DNA of 64,000 nt from Nitrobacter sp039808345 (GCF_047824785.1 NZ_CP181167.1:2356001-2420000); one strand, 5' to 3'; counted from the stretch's first letter, positions 25,873 through 35,226 are shown. Translations and numbers: made by a program. Notes: generated by a model not told the origin, from the letters alone.

Positions 25873-26044
25873 GAACCGCCTCCGCCGGCGCTGATATCCA
25901 TGTGACTTTATGCCCGAACAGCGGCCAGATCACGCCGGCGATCCGGCCTTCGTTTACCGTGATCTCCCTTCGGCGGGGGAAAACCCGCCTGCGCGCTGTT
26001 CGGCCTTGCTCCCATGGACGAGTGTGCCTATAGCTCTGGCTTTA

Positions 26045-26998
26045 ATGACATCGTCCGCCAAATCGAGCTTTGTCCTAGGCCACCGGCATCTGCTGGGCAT
26101 CGAGGGCCTTTCCGTCGCCGATATTACCGGCCTTCTCGATCTTTCCGAAGAATATGTCGAACTGAACCGCCAGGTGGACAAGAAACGCGCCTCCTTGCGG
26201 GGTCTCACCCAGGTCAACCTGTTCTTCGAGGCTTCGACCCGCACCCAGTCATCATTCGAGATCGCCGGCAAGCGGCTCGGCGCCGACGTGATGAATATGT
26301 CGGTGTCGTCGCTATCGACCCGCAAGGGCGAAACGCTGGTCGATACCGCGATGACGCTCAACGCCATGCATCCGGACATCCTGGTGATGCGCCATTCAGC
26401 CTCCGGCGCGGTGGAGCTTCTGGCGCGCAAGGTCGACGGCTCCGTCATCAACGCCGGCGACGGCTCCCACGAACATCCGACCCAGGCGTTACTGGACGCC
26501 CTGACCATCCGCCGCAACAAGGGACGGCTCGACGGACTTCTGGTTGCGATCTGCGGCGACGTTCTCCACTCGCGCGTCGCGCGCTCCAACATCATCCTGC
26601 TCAACGCCATGGGGGCGCGCGTCCGCGTCGTTGCGCCCTCCACGCTGCTGCCGCCGGGCATCGAGCGCATGGGCGTCGAGGTCGCCCGCGACATGCGCGA
26701 GGGATTGAACGGCGCGGACATCGTGATGATGCTCCGGCTGCAGCGCGAACGGATGAGCGGCTCGTTCGTGCCGTCGAGTTCGGAGTATTTCCACTATTTC
26801 GGCCTCGATCAGAAAAAGCTCGCACACGCCAAACCCGACGCGCTGGTCATGCATCCGGGACCGATGAATCGCGGCGTCGAGATCGACTCCATCGTCGCGG
26901 ACGGCACGCAGTCGCTGATCCGCGAGCAGGTGGAAATGGGCGTGGCGGTGCGGATGGCGGTGCTCGAAGCACTGGCGAGGAACCTGCCGAATGCATGA
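26045..26998 (+). CDS. pyrB: Aspartate carbamoyltransferase catalytic subunit
   Basis: A 317-residue enzyme making carbamoyl-aspartate in pyrimidine synthesis. FFEASTRTQSSFEIAGKRLGAD is the carbamoyl-phosphate site, RHSASGAVELLA and GDGSHEHPTQALLDALTI follow, and VMHPGPMNRGVEI closes the active site. The ATG at 26045 (MTSSAKSSFVLGHRHLL) matches the family start. Paired with a dihydroorotase-like gene 220 bases downstream that lacks metal ligands, as in bacteria whose transcarbamoylase forms a complex with an inactive dihydroorotase. Confidence 0.96.
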   Translation: MTSSAKSSFVLGHRHLLGIEGLSVADITGLLDLSEEYVELNRQVDKKRASLRGLTQVNLFFEASTRTQSSFEIAGKRLGADVMNMSVSSLSTRKGETLVDTAMTLNAMHPDILVMRHSASGAVELLARKVDGSVINAGDGSHEHPTQALLDALTIRRNKGRLDGLLVAICGDVLHSRVARSNIILLNAMGARVRVVAPSTLLPPGIERMGVEVARDMREGLNGADIVMMLRLQRERMSGSFVPSSSEYFHYFGLDQKKLAHAKPDALVMHPGPMNRGVEIDSIVADGTQSLIREQVEMGVAVRMAVLEALARNLPNA

Positions 26999-27037
26999 AC
27001 CCGACCCTTCCCACCGATCTGCACCGCGAACATTATC

Positions 27038-27172
27038 GCGCCCTCTCCCCTTGCGGGAGAGGGCTGCTCTCACATCTCGACACGTGACGTCGGGTGAGGG
27101 GTATGGCCCCCTCACCCTTCCCGTTCCGTTCAACGGCCCCGCCGCCCTCTCCCGCAAGGGGAGAGGGCATTA
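27038..27172. repeat. Long inverted repeat between pyrB and pyrC-like gene
   Basis: The arms ccctctccccttgcggga...gagggc (about 27040-27064) and gccctctcccgcaaggg...gagagggc (about 27144-27169) face each other, and each arm is itself palindromic round its centre. Inner arms (gggtgaggggtatgg/ccccctcaccctt) pair too. This is a known style of intergenic palindrome in Bradyrhizobium relatives. It may attenuate read-through from pyrB. Confidence 0.8.
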
Positions 27173-27217
27173 TCGCTCACGCCCTATGTCGGCGGAAGGT
27201 TTGCGAAGGTGCGGCAT

Positions 27218-28519
27218 ATGCTGAGCGGTCACCGCCCCATCCTGCTCGCCAACGCCCGCATCGTCGATCCGGCGCGCGATCTCGACGGCCCCGGGGACGT
27301 GCTCATCACCGATGGGGTTATTCGCGACGCGCGTAGCGGCATCGGCGCGGCGGGCGCGCCCGAAGGCACGGACATCGTCAACTGCGCGGGCATGATCGTC
27401 GCGCCGGGCCTGATCGACATCCGCGCTTTCGTCGGCGAGCCGGGCGCGGGCCATCGCGAAACCTTCGCATCCGCGAGCCGCGCCGCCGCCGCCGGCGGGA
27501 TCACCACTATTGTCTGCCAGCCCGACACCTCGCCGGTGATCGACAACTCCGCAACCGTCGATTTCGTGCTGCGCCGCGCGCGGGATACCGCGATCGTCAA
27601 CATTCATCCGATGGCGGCGCTGACCAAGGGCCTTGCCGGCAAGGAGATGACCGAGATCGGCCTCCTGAAGCAGGCCGGCGCGGTCGCGTTCACCGATGGC
27701 GCCCGCAGCGTGATGAACGCGCAGGTGATGCGCCGCGCCCTCACCTATGCCCGTGACTTCGACGCGCTGATCGTCCATCACACCGAGGATGCTCATCTCG
27801 TCGGCGACGGCGTCATGAACGAGGGCGAACTGTCCTCCCGTCTCGGATTGACGGGTATTCCGGCGGCCGCGGAAGCGGTGATGCTGGAGCGCGACATGCG
27901 GCTCGTCGGGCTGACCGGCGGCCGCTACCACGCGGCGTCCCTGACTTGCGCGGAATCGCTCGACATCCTCATGCGGGCGCGCGACGCCGGGCTTCCGGTC
28001 ACCGCATCCGCGTCGATCAATCATCTGACGCTGAATGAAAATGATATCGGGCCGTACCGCACGTTTCTCAAACTGTCGCCGCCGCTACGCCGCGAGGACG
28101 ACCGCCGCGCGCTGATCGCGGCGCTGGCGTCGGGCCTGATCGATGTGGTGATGTCCGACCATAACCCGCAGGACGTGGAAACCAAGCGACTGCCGTTCGC
28201 GGAAGCCGCCGCCGGCGCAATCGGGCTGGAGACCATGCTGACGGCAGCGCTGCGGCTCGTGCACAACGCGGAGCTCGACTTCAAGACGCTGATCCGGGCC
28301 ATGTCGACGCGGCCCGCCGAGCTGCTGGGTTTGCCGGGCGGATCGCTGCGACCGGGCGCGCCCGCCGATGTGATCGTGATCGATCCTGACGTGCCGTGGA
28401 TTCTTGATCCCGCCGATCTCAAATCGCAATGCAAGAATACGCCATTCGACGAATCCCGGTTCTCGGGCCGGGTTGTTCGGACGATCGTCGGCGGACGCAC
28501 GGTCTTCGAGCACGCCTGA
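27218..28519 (+). CDS. pyrC: Dihydroorotase-like protein, probably non-catalytic (PyrC' type)
   Basis: A 433-residue amidohydrolase of class I dihydroorotase type. Family regions are clear (PGLID, IHPMAALTKG, AVAFTDGARSV, HHTEDAHL, RLGLTGIPAAAEA, SDHNPQD). However, key metal ligands are gone: the usual HxH after PGLID is R69-A-F71 (DIRAFVGEPG), and the histidine of the HVST motif is S241 (YHAASLTC). His188 and Asp314 remain. In Pseudomonas an inactive PyrC' partners PyrB structurally, and this gene follows pyrB, so a structural role is the better reading. The ATG at 27218 has GAAGG 8 bases upstream. Confidence 0.88.
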   Translation: MLSGHRPILLANARIVDPARDLDGPGDVLITDGVIRDARSGIGAAGAPEGTDIVNCAGMIVAPGLIDIRAFVGEPGAGHRETFASASRAAAAGGITTIVCQPDTSPVIDNSATVDFVLRRARDTAIVNIHPMAALTKGLAGKEMTEIGLLKQAGAVAFTDGARSVMNAQVMRRALTYARDFDALIVHHTEDAHLVGDGVMNEGELSSRLGLTGIPAAAEAVMLERDMRLVGLTGGRYHAASLTCAESLDILMRARDAGLPVTASASINHLTLNENDIGPYRTFLKLSPPLRREDDRRALIAALASGLIDVVMSDHNPQDVETKRLPFAEAAAGAIGLETMLTAALRLVHNAELDFKTLIRAMSTRPAELLGLPGGSLRPGAPADVIVIDPDVPWILDPADLKSQCKNTPFDESRFSGRVVRTIVGGRTVFEHA

Positions 28520-28767
28520 CGCGACCGGTTTCGACCGAAGGAAAATTCCATTCGCTCAACGATCACTGCGGAACAAAACCATATGGCCTTCACCTCCGAT
28601 GCGTCGGAAGGAGGCGCGGTCATGGATGCAATTTTCGAAAGTTTGTCATGGGCGCAAATCTTAGCAGTCGAATGTTGGTGCTCACGGTGGTGTGAATATC
28701 TGCCGTGGCGTGACCATGCCGATCTATGGTTTACATCAACGGCATTTGACACTCGGAGCCCTTTTCG

Positions 28768-29358
28768 ATGTTCCCCAACGGCCTGATTGCTTTCGCCTTC
28801 GGCTACCTGCTCGGCTCCATTCCGTTCGGCATGATCCTGACGCGGATCGCGGGCACGCAGGATTTGCGCTCGATCGGCTCGGGTAATATCGGCGCGACCA
28901 ACGTTCTTCGCACCGGACGCCGGGGGCTCGCGGCGGCGACACTTCTGGGCGATATGCTGAAAGGCACGGCCGCCGTCGTGATCGCATTGCTCCTCTCCGG
29001 ACCGGGCGCTGCGATGGCTGCGGCGCTTGGGGCATTCCTTGGCCATCTGTTTCCGGTGTGGCTCAAGTTTCACGGCGGCAAAGGAGTCGCAACCTATATC
29101 GGCGTGCTGCTCGGCCTGTTCTGGCCGGCTGCGCTGGCCTTTTGCGCGATCTGGCTGCTCGTCGCCTTCACGACGCGCTACTCATCCCTGTCGGCGCTGC
29201 TCGCCAGCCTCACCACGCCATTGCTTTTGTGGGGTTTCGGGCATCCACAATTCGCGCTGCTGTTTGCAGTGCTAACCGTGCTTTTGTGGTTCAAGCACCG
29301 CGAAAACATCCGGCGCCTTATTGCCGGGAGCGAAGGCAGGATCGGCGCGAAGGCATAA
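28768..29358 (+). CDS. plsY: Glycerol-3-phosphate acyltransferase PlsY
   Basis: A 196-residue inner-membrane enzyme with about five helices. It transfers acyl groups from acyl-phosphate to glycerol-3-phosphate, the first step of phospholipid synthesis. Motifs: GYLLGSIPFGMIL and GSGNIGATNVLRTGR (motif 1), FPVWLKFHGGKGVAT (motif 2), and HRENIRRLIAGSE at the C-terminus. GGAG precedes the ATG. The dprA gene starts 31 bases later. Confidence 0.96.
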   Translation: MFPNGLIAFAFGYLLGSIPFGMILTRIAGTQDLRSIGSGNIGATNVLRTGRRGLAAATLLGDMLKGTAAVVIALLLSGPGAAMAAALGAFLGHLFPVWLKFHGGKGVATYIGVLLGLFWPAALAFCAIWLLVAFTTRYSSLSALLASLTTPLLLWGFGHPQFALLFAVLTVLLWFKHRENIRRLIAGSEGRIGAKA

Positions 29359-29389
29359 GCCGCGTCGGTATCCAGCTCAGGGGGCTGGC

Positions 29390-30508
29390 GTGGACATCCG
29401 AAATCCAGAGAGGCGGCTGAGCGAAACGCAGCGGATCGACTGGCTGCGGCTGATCCGGTCCGATAACGTCGGGCCGCGGACCTTTCGTTCGCTCGTGAAC
29501 CATTTCGGCAGCGCCAGCGAGGCACTTATCCGGCTGCCCGATCTGGCGCGGCGTGGCGGCGCATCCCGTCCCAGCCGGCTTTGTACGGAAGCCGAGGCGC
29601 TGCTCGAACTGGCGGCCGCGCGGCGGATCGGCGTCAGCTTGCTGGCGCCGGGAGAGGCCGGTTACCCCCCGCACCTTGCAACGATCGACGACGCCCCGCC
29701 GCTGCTTGGCGTGCGCGGTAACGTCGATGTCATGGAGCGTCCCATGATCGCCATCGTCGGTTCACGCAATGCATCCGGCGCCGGTCACAAGTTCGCGCAA
29801 ACGCTGGCGCATGATCTCGGCGACGCCGGCTTTGTCATCATATCGGGGCTGGCGCGCGGCATCGATCAGGCGGCGCATCGTGCAAGCGTGGCCCGCGGGA
29901 CCGTCGCGGTGCTTGCCGGCGGCCACGACCGCATCTATCCGTCAGAGCATGAGGATCTGCTGGCGGCCGTATTGGAAGGCGGCGCCGCGATTTCCGAGAT
30001 GCCGATGGGGCACGTACCGCGCGCCCGCGATTTTCCGCGGCGCAACCGCCTGATCTCCGGCGCCGCGATCGGCGTTGTCGTGGTCGAGGCAGCGCATCGG
30101 TCCGGCTCTCTGATCACCGCCCGCATGGCCGCGGAGCAGGGCCGCGAGGTTTTCGCCGTGCCGGGCTCACCGCTCGATCCGCGCGCCGCCGGCACCAATG
30201 ATCTCATCAAGCAGGGCGCGACACTGATCACCGAGGCGGCCGACGTCATCAATGCTGTCCGGCCGATTACAAGGCGGCCGGTTGATCTGCCCGCCGAAGA
30301 ACCGGAGCCCGGTGAGCCCTGGACCGAGGAGCCCGCCGCGGGCGACCGTGCCCGGATCATCGCCTTGCTCGGTCCGGCGCCAATCGGACTCGACGATCTG
30401 ATTCGGATGGCGAATGCCCCGCCGGCCGTCGCGCGCACGGTGCTGCTTGAACTGGAACTGGCCGGACGGCTGGAACGCCATGGCGGCGGCCTGGTATCAA
30501 TGATGTGA
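29390..30508 (+). CDS. dprA: DNA-processing protein DprA
   Basis: A 372-residue protein that loads RecA on incoming single-stranded DNA in transformation. The Rossmann-like core is complete: IAIVGSRNASGAG, IISGLARGIDQAAHRASV, TVAVLAGGHDRIYPSEH, FPRRNRLISGAA and HRSGSLITARMAAEQGREVFAVPGS. A DprA winged-helix (DML1-like) domain closes the protein (ILALLGPAPIGLDDLIRMA region). A GTG at 29390 with a G-rich ribosome site was chosen; a TTG at 29321 would overlap plsY. Commonly next to plsY in this order. Confidence 0.93.
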   Translation: MDIRNPERRLSETQRIDWLRLIRSDNVGPRTFRSLVNHFGSASEALIRLPDLARRGGASRPSRLCTEAEALLELAAARRIGVSLLAPGEAGYPPHLATIDDAPPLLGVRGNVDVMERPMIAIVGSRNASGAGHKFAQTLAHDLGDAGFVIISGLARGIDQAAHRASVARGTVAVLAGGHDRIYPSEHEDLLAAVLEGGAAISEMPMGHVPRARDFPRRNRLISGAAIGVVVVEAAHRSGSLITARMAAEQGREVFAVPGSPLDPRAAGTNDLIKQGATLITEAADVINAVRPITRRPVDLPAEEPEPGEPWTEEPAAGDRARIIALLGPAPIGLDDLIRMANAPPAVARTVLLELELAGRLERHGGGLVSMM

Positions 30509-30577
30509 CCGCGATCTGAAAGGCTGTCCGCTCCGATCCGAAGTTACAGCGATCAAGCGGTAGCAATTTGAAAGAGG

Positions 30578-31870
30578 CTATCGTTCGGGAGCCGGCGGCG
30601 GCGCGGACGACGAAGCGGCGGGCTCCGCCGACGGCGAGGCATTGCCTTCGCCTACCTTTGGTGCGGGCGTCACCGCTGGAACGGGGTCGGCGCGCGGCGG
30701 CACGGCTTTCGGATCGCCGGAGGCCGGAGCATCGGACGGGATGCTGTCGGGTTTGCCACTCTCCGCCGCGCTGGACTTTCCGGCATCAGATTTGTCAGCG
30801 GCAGGTTTGCCGGCTGTTCCGTCTTCGCCGACGCCCGCCTTGTCATTCCCGGATGGAGCAGGATCAGGTTTCGGCGCGGGCGTCACCGCTGGAACGGGAT
30901 CGGCACGCAGTGGCACAGCCTTGGGTTCACCGGAAGTCGCGGCGTCGGCCGGGGTGCCATCGGGCTTGCCGCTTCCCGCCGCACCGGATTTTCCGGCTTC
31001 AGATTTGTCAGCGTCAGGTTTTCCGGCTGTTCCGTCTTTGCCCGCGCTGGACTTGTTGTGAGAGGATGGCACGGAATCAGGCTTCGGCGCGCCCGAACCG
31101 GCCGCCTGCGGATTCGTGGCCTGCTCCGCAGCAGGCTGCTTCCCACCGGCCTCGTCCTTGACCGAGTCTTTTCTTGGCGCTTCGTCCTTCGCGGCCTTGT
31201 CTTCGGCCTTATCTTCCCTGGCGGGCTCCGGCTTTGAAGCCGCTCCCTTGGGAGTTTTCCCCTGAGCCGCTTCTTCGCTGACGGCTTCGTTTTCCTTAGG
31301 CGGCGTCGCGCCGGACGGTTCGGTCTTCGCCGTCTCGGGCTTCACAGCAGCATCGGACGGAGACGCGTCCTGCCCCGCGGCGCCGGCTTTCGTCGCCTCT
31401 TCCGGGCTCTGCTTGCCGGGCTTTCTCTTGTTTGCGGGCGTCCGCCGGTCCTTGCCGACCTGAGCCTCGTTCTGCTGCGCGGCGGACTCAGGAGGCTGTG
31501 CCGCCTGCGGAAGCGGTTTCCTGCCTTGCCGTTCCACCTGTCTCGGTCCGGTTCTCGGATCACCCGGATGTGACTTCGGCGGCTCGGCGCGCCGCCGCTG
31601 ATCGGTCGCGCCGTTGGAGATCAAGTAAGCGCTCAACATCCCGGCCATGTCGGGACCGGTGGTGTAATGCTGGCGCAAAAATCCTGGCAGCGATCCAGGC
31701 GGCACCGTCCTAAGCAGTCCCCTGGCCCCTTTGTGACAGGCCGCGCAGTTCCCGGAGAACATCTGAGCAGCCGATTTTCCCGCGTCGAGATTTTTCGCTC
31801 CCGCATCACCTGCCGCGAAAACGACGGTCACAAGCATCACCGTCGCTAAGCTGAGCGCTCGGCTCGACAT
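30578..31870 (-). CDS. Secreted monohaem cytochrome c with long repetitive tail
   Basis: 430 residues. A signal peptide (LATVMLVTVVFAAGDAGA) is followed by a single cytochrome c domain of about 65 residues with haem site CAACH (42-46) and a possible axial Met in GPDMAGMLSAYL. The remaining 330 residues are a Pro/Ala/Lys/Glu-rich, disordered tail. Within the tail a 71-residue unit is repeated twice in tandem (213-base period from 30660). The start at 31870 has GGAGG 6 bases upstream; the ATG at 31876 directly touches it. The domain resembles small periplasmic cytochromes found in nitrite oxidisers; electron partner unknown. Confidence 0.8.
   Translation of the reverse strand: MSSRALSLATVMLVTVVFAAGDAGAKNLDAGKSAAQMFSGNCAACHKGARGLLRTVPPGSLPGFLRQHYTTGPDMAGMLSAYLISNGATDQRRRAEPPKSHPGDPRTGPRQVERQGRKPLPQAAQPPESAAQQNEAQVGKDRRTPANKRKPGKQSPEEATKAGAAGQDASPSDAAVKPETAKTEPSGATPPKENEAVSEEAAQGKTPKGAASKPEPAREDKAEDKAAKDEAPRKDSVKDEAGGKQPAAEQATNPQAAGSGAPKPDSVPSSHNKSSAGKDGTAGKPDADKSEAGKSGAAGSGKPDGTPADAATSGEPKAVPLRADPVPAVTPAPKPDPAPSGNDKAGVGEDGTAGKPAADKSDAGKSSAAESGKPDSIPSDAPASGDPKAVPPRADPVPAVTPAPKVGEGNASPSAEPAASSSAPPPAPER
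30660..31085. repeat. Tandem 213-bp repeat inside the cytochrome tail
   Basis: Two copies with a 213-base (71-codon) period: ggtgcgggcgtcaccgctgg at 30660 and ggcgcgggcgtcaccgctgg at 30873. The copies are clearly alike over their whole length but have diverged by substitutions and one small change near the end, so the duplication is not very recent. Confidence 0.85.
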
Positions 31871-32237
31871 TCTCATCCTCCGGGTGCGGAAACTGCGCTT
31901 CCATCGCAGCGGCCACGTTTTAGCTCATTGCGCCGCGAATGGAAGCGCCGAGATGGACGCAAAGGATACCGCATCTTCATTTCGGATATCGGCGTGGCGG
32001 TCCGGGCACTGGTGAACCGGCCCATGCGTCACTACATCCTCATGGAACCTGGACACCATTCCCGGAGTTACGGGAGTTACGGCGGCTGGAGTCTGTCTCA
32101 ACTGCGTTGAACCCGATTCAACAGCGTTGAAACAGACCCGTCGCTTATCTTTTGTTTGAGCATGATCTTTCCGAATACCGGTTTCCACTTTTCGGAATCA
32201 TGCTCCAACGCGAGTCCTCGTGTTGATGGTGGTTTCG
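31871..32237. other. Divergent spacer between cytochrome c gene and cfa
   Basis: About 365 bases that must contain the promoters of both genes. The right third is filled by a type 2 dispersed repeat. A duplicated cgggagttacgggagttacgg sits near 32072. No gene is supported. Confidence 0.55.
32089..32205 (+). repeat. Dispersed repeat, type 2, copy A
   Basis: gagtctgtctcaactgcgttg, then gattcaacagcgttgaaacag, cttatcttttgtttgagcat and gatctttccgaataccggtt, ending ttttcggaatcatgctc. Inverted counterpart at 38092-38200. It has two hairpins: ctgtttcaacg-like first, and agcatgat...atcatgct second. Confidence 0.85.
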
Positions 32238-33488
32238 ATGGACCGTGTATTACGGTTTTTTCTGAACCAGTTTGTCCGGCGCGGCTCGATCACATTCGTA
32301 ACCGCGAGCGGCCTGACCTTTACCTGCGGCGACGGCACCGGCGAACCCGTTCGCGTGCGGCTGACGACGAGCGAAGTCTCACGCCAGCTTCTGCTCGATC
32401 CTGAAATGTCCTTCGGCGAAGCCTACACCGACGGCACGCTGCTGATCGAACGGGGATCGATCGCCGATCTCCTGACGGTCATCCTTGACCAGCCCGACGT
32501 CATGCCCAGTTGGGGGAAACTGCAGTGGTGGCTCCGCTATCTCGTCCGCAACATCCAGCAGTTCAACCCACGCGGGCGGTCGAGAAATAACGTCGCGCGC
32601 CATTATGACCTCGACGGCAGGCTGTATTCGCTGTTCCTGGATGCGGACAAGCAATACAGTTGCGCGTATTTTGAAACCCCCGACATGACGCTGGACGACG
32701 CCCAGCTTGCAAAGAAACGGCATATCGCCGCCAAGCTTCTGCTGGAACGCGGCCACAGCGTCCTTGATATCGGTTCAGGCTGGGGGGGCCTCGGCCTGTA
32801 TCTTGCGGAAATGACCGGAGCCAGCCTCACCGGCATTACGCTGTCAACCGAACAGTTTCAGGTGTCCAACGCCCGCGCGGTGGAGAAAAAACTGACGCGG
32901 TCCGCGAAGTTTCTGCTCCAGGATTATCGCGACATTCCCGGACCGTTCGATCGCATCGTATCTGTCGGAATGTTCGAGCACGTCGGCGTCGACCACTACG
33001 ATACCTTTTTCAAGCGCTGCGCCGGGCTGCTCGAACCCGACGGCATCATGCTGCTGCATTCGATCGGCCGTTCGGAAGGTCCGGGCATCACCAATCCATG
33101 GATCGCGAAGTACATCTTCCCGGGCGGCTACATCCCCGCGCTGTCGGAAGTCCTGCCGGCCATCGAGGGCGCCGGACTGCTGGTCTGCGACATCGAAGTC
33201 CTGCGTCTGCACTACGCGGAAACGCTGAAGGCATGGCGCGAGCGCTTCATGGCGCGACGCGAGGAAGCGGTGCGGCTGTACGACGAGCGGTTCGCGCGGA
33301 TGTGGGAATTTTATCTTGCGGCTTCGGAAATGTCGTTCCGGAAGCAGAATCTGATGAATTTCCAGATTCTGATCACGAAACGGCAAGGCATCGTGCCGAT
33401 AACGCGCGACTACATCCAGCGCGGGGAAGCAAAGCTGCGCGGTCTTGAGCAAAAACACCGGCCCCGGCTTCAAATCGCGGGCGAATGA
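32238..33488 (+). CDS. cfa: Cyclopropane-fatty-acyl-phospholipid synthase
   Basis: A 416-residue SAM-dependent enzyme that turns cis-unsaturated acyl chains of membrane lipids into cyclopropane chains. After an N-terminal lipid-binding domain, the methyltransferase core shows NNVARHYDLDGRLYSLFLD, VLDIGSGWGGLGLYLAE (SAM site), VSVGMFEHVG, IFPGGYIPALSEVLP and the C-terminal RMWEFYLAASEMSFRKQNLMNFQ. Motifs are intact. The ATG at 32238 (MDRVLRFFLNQFV) was preferred. Confidence 0.93.
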   Translation: MDRVLRFFLNQFVRRGSITFVTASGLTFTCGDGTGEPVRVRLTTSEVSRQLLLDPEMSFGEAYTDGTLLIERGSIADLLTVILDQPDVMPSWGKLQWWLRYLVRNIQQFNPRGRSRNNVARHYDLDGRLYSLFLDADKQYSCAYFETPDMTLDDAQLAKKRHIAAKLLLERGHSVLDIGSGWGGLGLYLAEMTGASLTGITLSTEQFQVSNARAVEKKLTRSAKFLLQDYRDIPGPFDRIVSVGMFEHVGVDHYDTFFKRCAGLLEPDGIMLLHSIGRSEGPGITNPWIAKYIFPGGYIPALSEVLPAIEGAGLLVCDIEVLRLHYAETLKAWRERFMARREEAVRLYDERFARMWEFYLAASEMSFRKQNLMNFQILITKRQGIVPITRDYIQRGEAKLRGLEQKHRPRLQIAGE

Positions 33489-33665
33489 TGCATGATCAAC
33501 AGCAGCTTATGCTTCGTGGATCGCGGCTCGACGATGAGTCGGCGGAAAAGGCGCAGCAGGCCGTCAAGTTCGTTGCGCTATCGACTCGAGTTTCATTCGA
33601 GGTCATGTGGGAATCGGGCATAAGGGCATGACCTTGCTTCCGCCGTCCACCGGAGCGGCGCTTTA

Positions 33666-33715
33666 TGCGGGGCCCGTATCCCATAAATATAGCGGGGCCG
33701 TATCCCGCAAATAAT
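33666..33715. repeat. Tandem 25-bp repeat just upstream of dnaB
   Basis: tgcggggcccgtatcccata and the following aatat are repeated as agcggggccgtatcccgcaa and ataat. It ends 20 bases before the dnaB ATG and may include the promoter or leader of dnaB. The rest of the 247-base cfa-dnaB spacer shows nothing else. Confidence 0.7.
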
Positions 33716-33735
33716 AAGGTCAGAATCCGAAAGCC

Positions 33736-35226
33736 ATGGCTGATTCGAACATCCTGAAGCTTGCGCCTGATGCGACGACGCCAGCCTATCGCACCCCGCC
33801 GCATAATCTCGAAGCGGAGCGCGGCCTTCTCGGCGCCATTCTCGTCAACAACGACGCATTCTACCGGGTGTCCGATTTTCTTGAGCCGAAGCATTTCTTC
33901 GATCCGATGCATCGGACCTTCTTCGAGACCGCAGGCAGCCTGATCCGCAGCGGCAAGATCGCGACGCCGGTGACGGTCAAGACTTTCGTTCCCGCCGAAA
34001 CCGACATCGGCGGGATGACCGCAAGCCAGTACCTCGCCCGCCTGGCGGCGGAGGCCACCACGATCATCAACGCCCTGCACTACGGACGCGCCATCTACGA
34101 GCAGGCGCTGCGCCGCGACCTGATTCACATCGGCGAGGACATGGTCAACGTCGCCTATGACGCGCCGGTCGATTTCGCGCCGAAGGCGCAGATCGAGGAT
34201 GCCGAGCGCCGGCTCTACGAACTCGCCGAATCCGGCGGCTATGAAGGCGGCTTCCAGAAATTTTCCCAGGCGATGAAGACCGCGCTCGACATGGCGGCCA
34301 ACGCCTATCGCCGCGACGGCAAGCTGTCCGGCATCGCGACGGGCCTGCGTGACCTCGACTCGCGAATGGGAGGGTTGCAGCCGTCCGATCTGATCATCGT
34401 GGCGGGACGGCCGGGCATGGGCAAGACCGCGCTCGCCACCAACATCGCCTACAACATTGCCAAGGCACATCAGGCGGAGCTTCAGCCCGACGGCACGATG
34501 AAGACCGTCAATGGCGGAATCGTGGGCTTCTTCTCCTGCGAAATGTCGGCCGAGCAGCTTGCGACGCGTATTCTCGCCGAGCAGACCAGCATCGCCTCCA
34601 GCAATATCCGGCGCGGCGGCATCACCGAACGCGACTTCGAGAAGATCCGCGACCATACCATCGAGCTGGAGCACCTGCCGCTCTTCGTCGACGAGACCGG
34701 CGGCCTGTCGATTTCGCAGTTGACGGCGCGCGCCCGACGCCTGAAGCGCCAGAAGGGGCTCGACGTGCTGATCGTCGACTACATCCAGCTTCTGCTCGGC
34801 AGCGGCAAGCGCAGCGACAACCGCGTGCAGGAAGTCACCGAGATCACAACCAGCCTGAAAGCGCTGGCGAAGGAACTGAACGTTCCGATCCTCGCGCTGT
34901 CGCAACTGTCGCGTCAGGTCGAAAGCCGTGACGACAAGCGTCCGCAACTTTCAGACCTTCGCGAATCCGGTTCGATCGAACAGGACGCCGATGTCGTGAT
35001 GTTCGTCTTCCGCGAGGAATACTATCTCCAGAACAAGGAGCCGCGGGCGGGTACTCCCGAGCACGAGAAATGGCAGCTCGATATGTCACTGGTGCACGGC
35101 AAGGCCGAAGTCATCATCGGCAAGCAGCGGCACGGGCCGACCGGCACCGTCGAATTGCAGTTCGAGGGACAGTTCACGCGCTTCAGTGATCTTGCGCATG
35201 ACGGTCACCTGCCCGAGCGGATCTAG
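33736..35226 (+). CDS. dnaB: Replicative DNA helicase DnaB
   Basis: A 496-residue hexameric helicase that unwinds DNA at the replication fork. The N-terminal domain (PPHNLEAERGLLGAILVNNDAF) is followed by the RecA-like motor with Walker A GRPGMGKT (224-231), EMSAEQLATRI, VLIVDYIQLL (Walker B), ALSQLSRQVE and KQRHGPTGTVEL. No intein is present. Length normal. Confidence 0.97.
   Translation: MADSNILKLAPDATTPAYRTPPHNLEAERGLLGAILVNNDAFYRVSDFLEPKHFFDPMHRTFFETAGSLIRSGKIATPVTVKTFVPAETDIGGMTASQYLARLAAEATTIINALHYGRAIYEQALRRDLIHIGEDMVNVAYDAPVDFAPKAQIEDAERRLYELAESGGYEGGFQKFSQAMKTALDMAANAYRRDGKLSGIATGLRDLDSRMGGLQPSDLIIVAGRPGMGKTALATNIAYNIAKAHQAELQPDGTMKTVNGGIVGFFSCEMSAEQLATRILAEQTSIASSNIRRGGITERDFEKIRDHTIELEHLPLFVDETGGLSISQLTARARRLKRQKGLDVLIVDYIQLLLGSGKRSDNRVQEVTEITTSLKALAKELNVPILALSQLSRQVESRDDKRPQLSDLRESGSIEQDADVVMFVFREEYYLQNKEPRAGTPEHEKWQLDMSLVHGKAEVIIGKQRHGPTGTVELQFEGQFTRFSDLAHDGHLPERI

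Noticed and set aside
28583..28786. 67-aa frame before plsY
   Set aside because: Runs into plsY, lacks a ribosome site, and shows unusual Trp/Cys/Ser composition typical of noncoding DNA.
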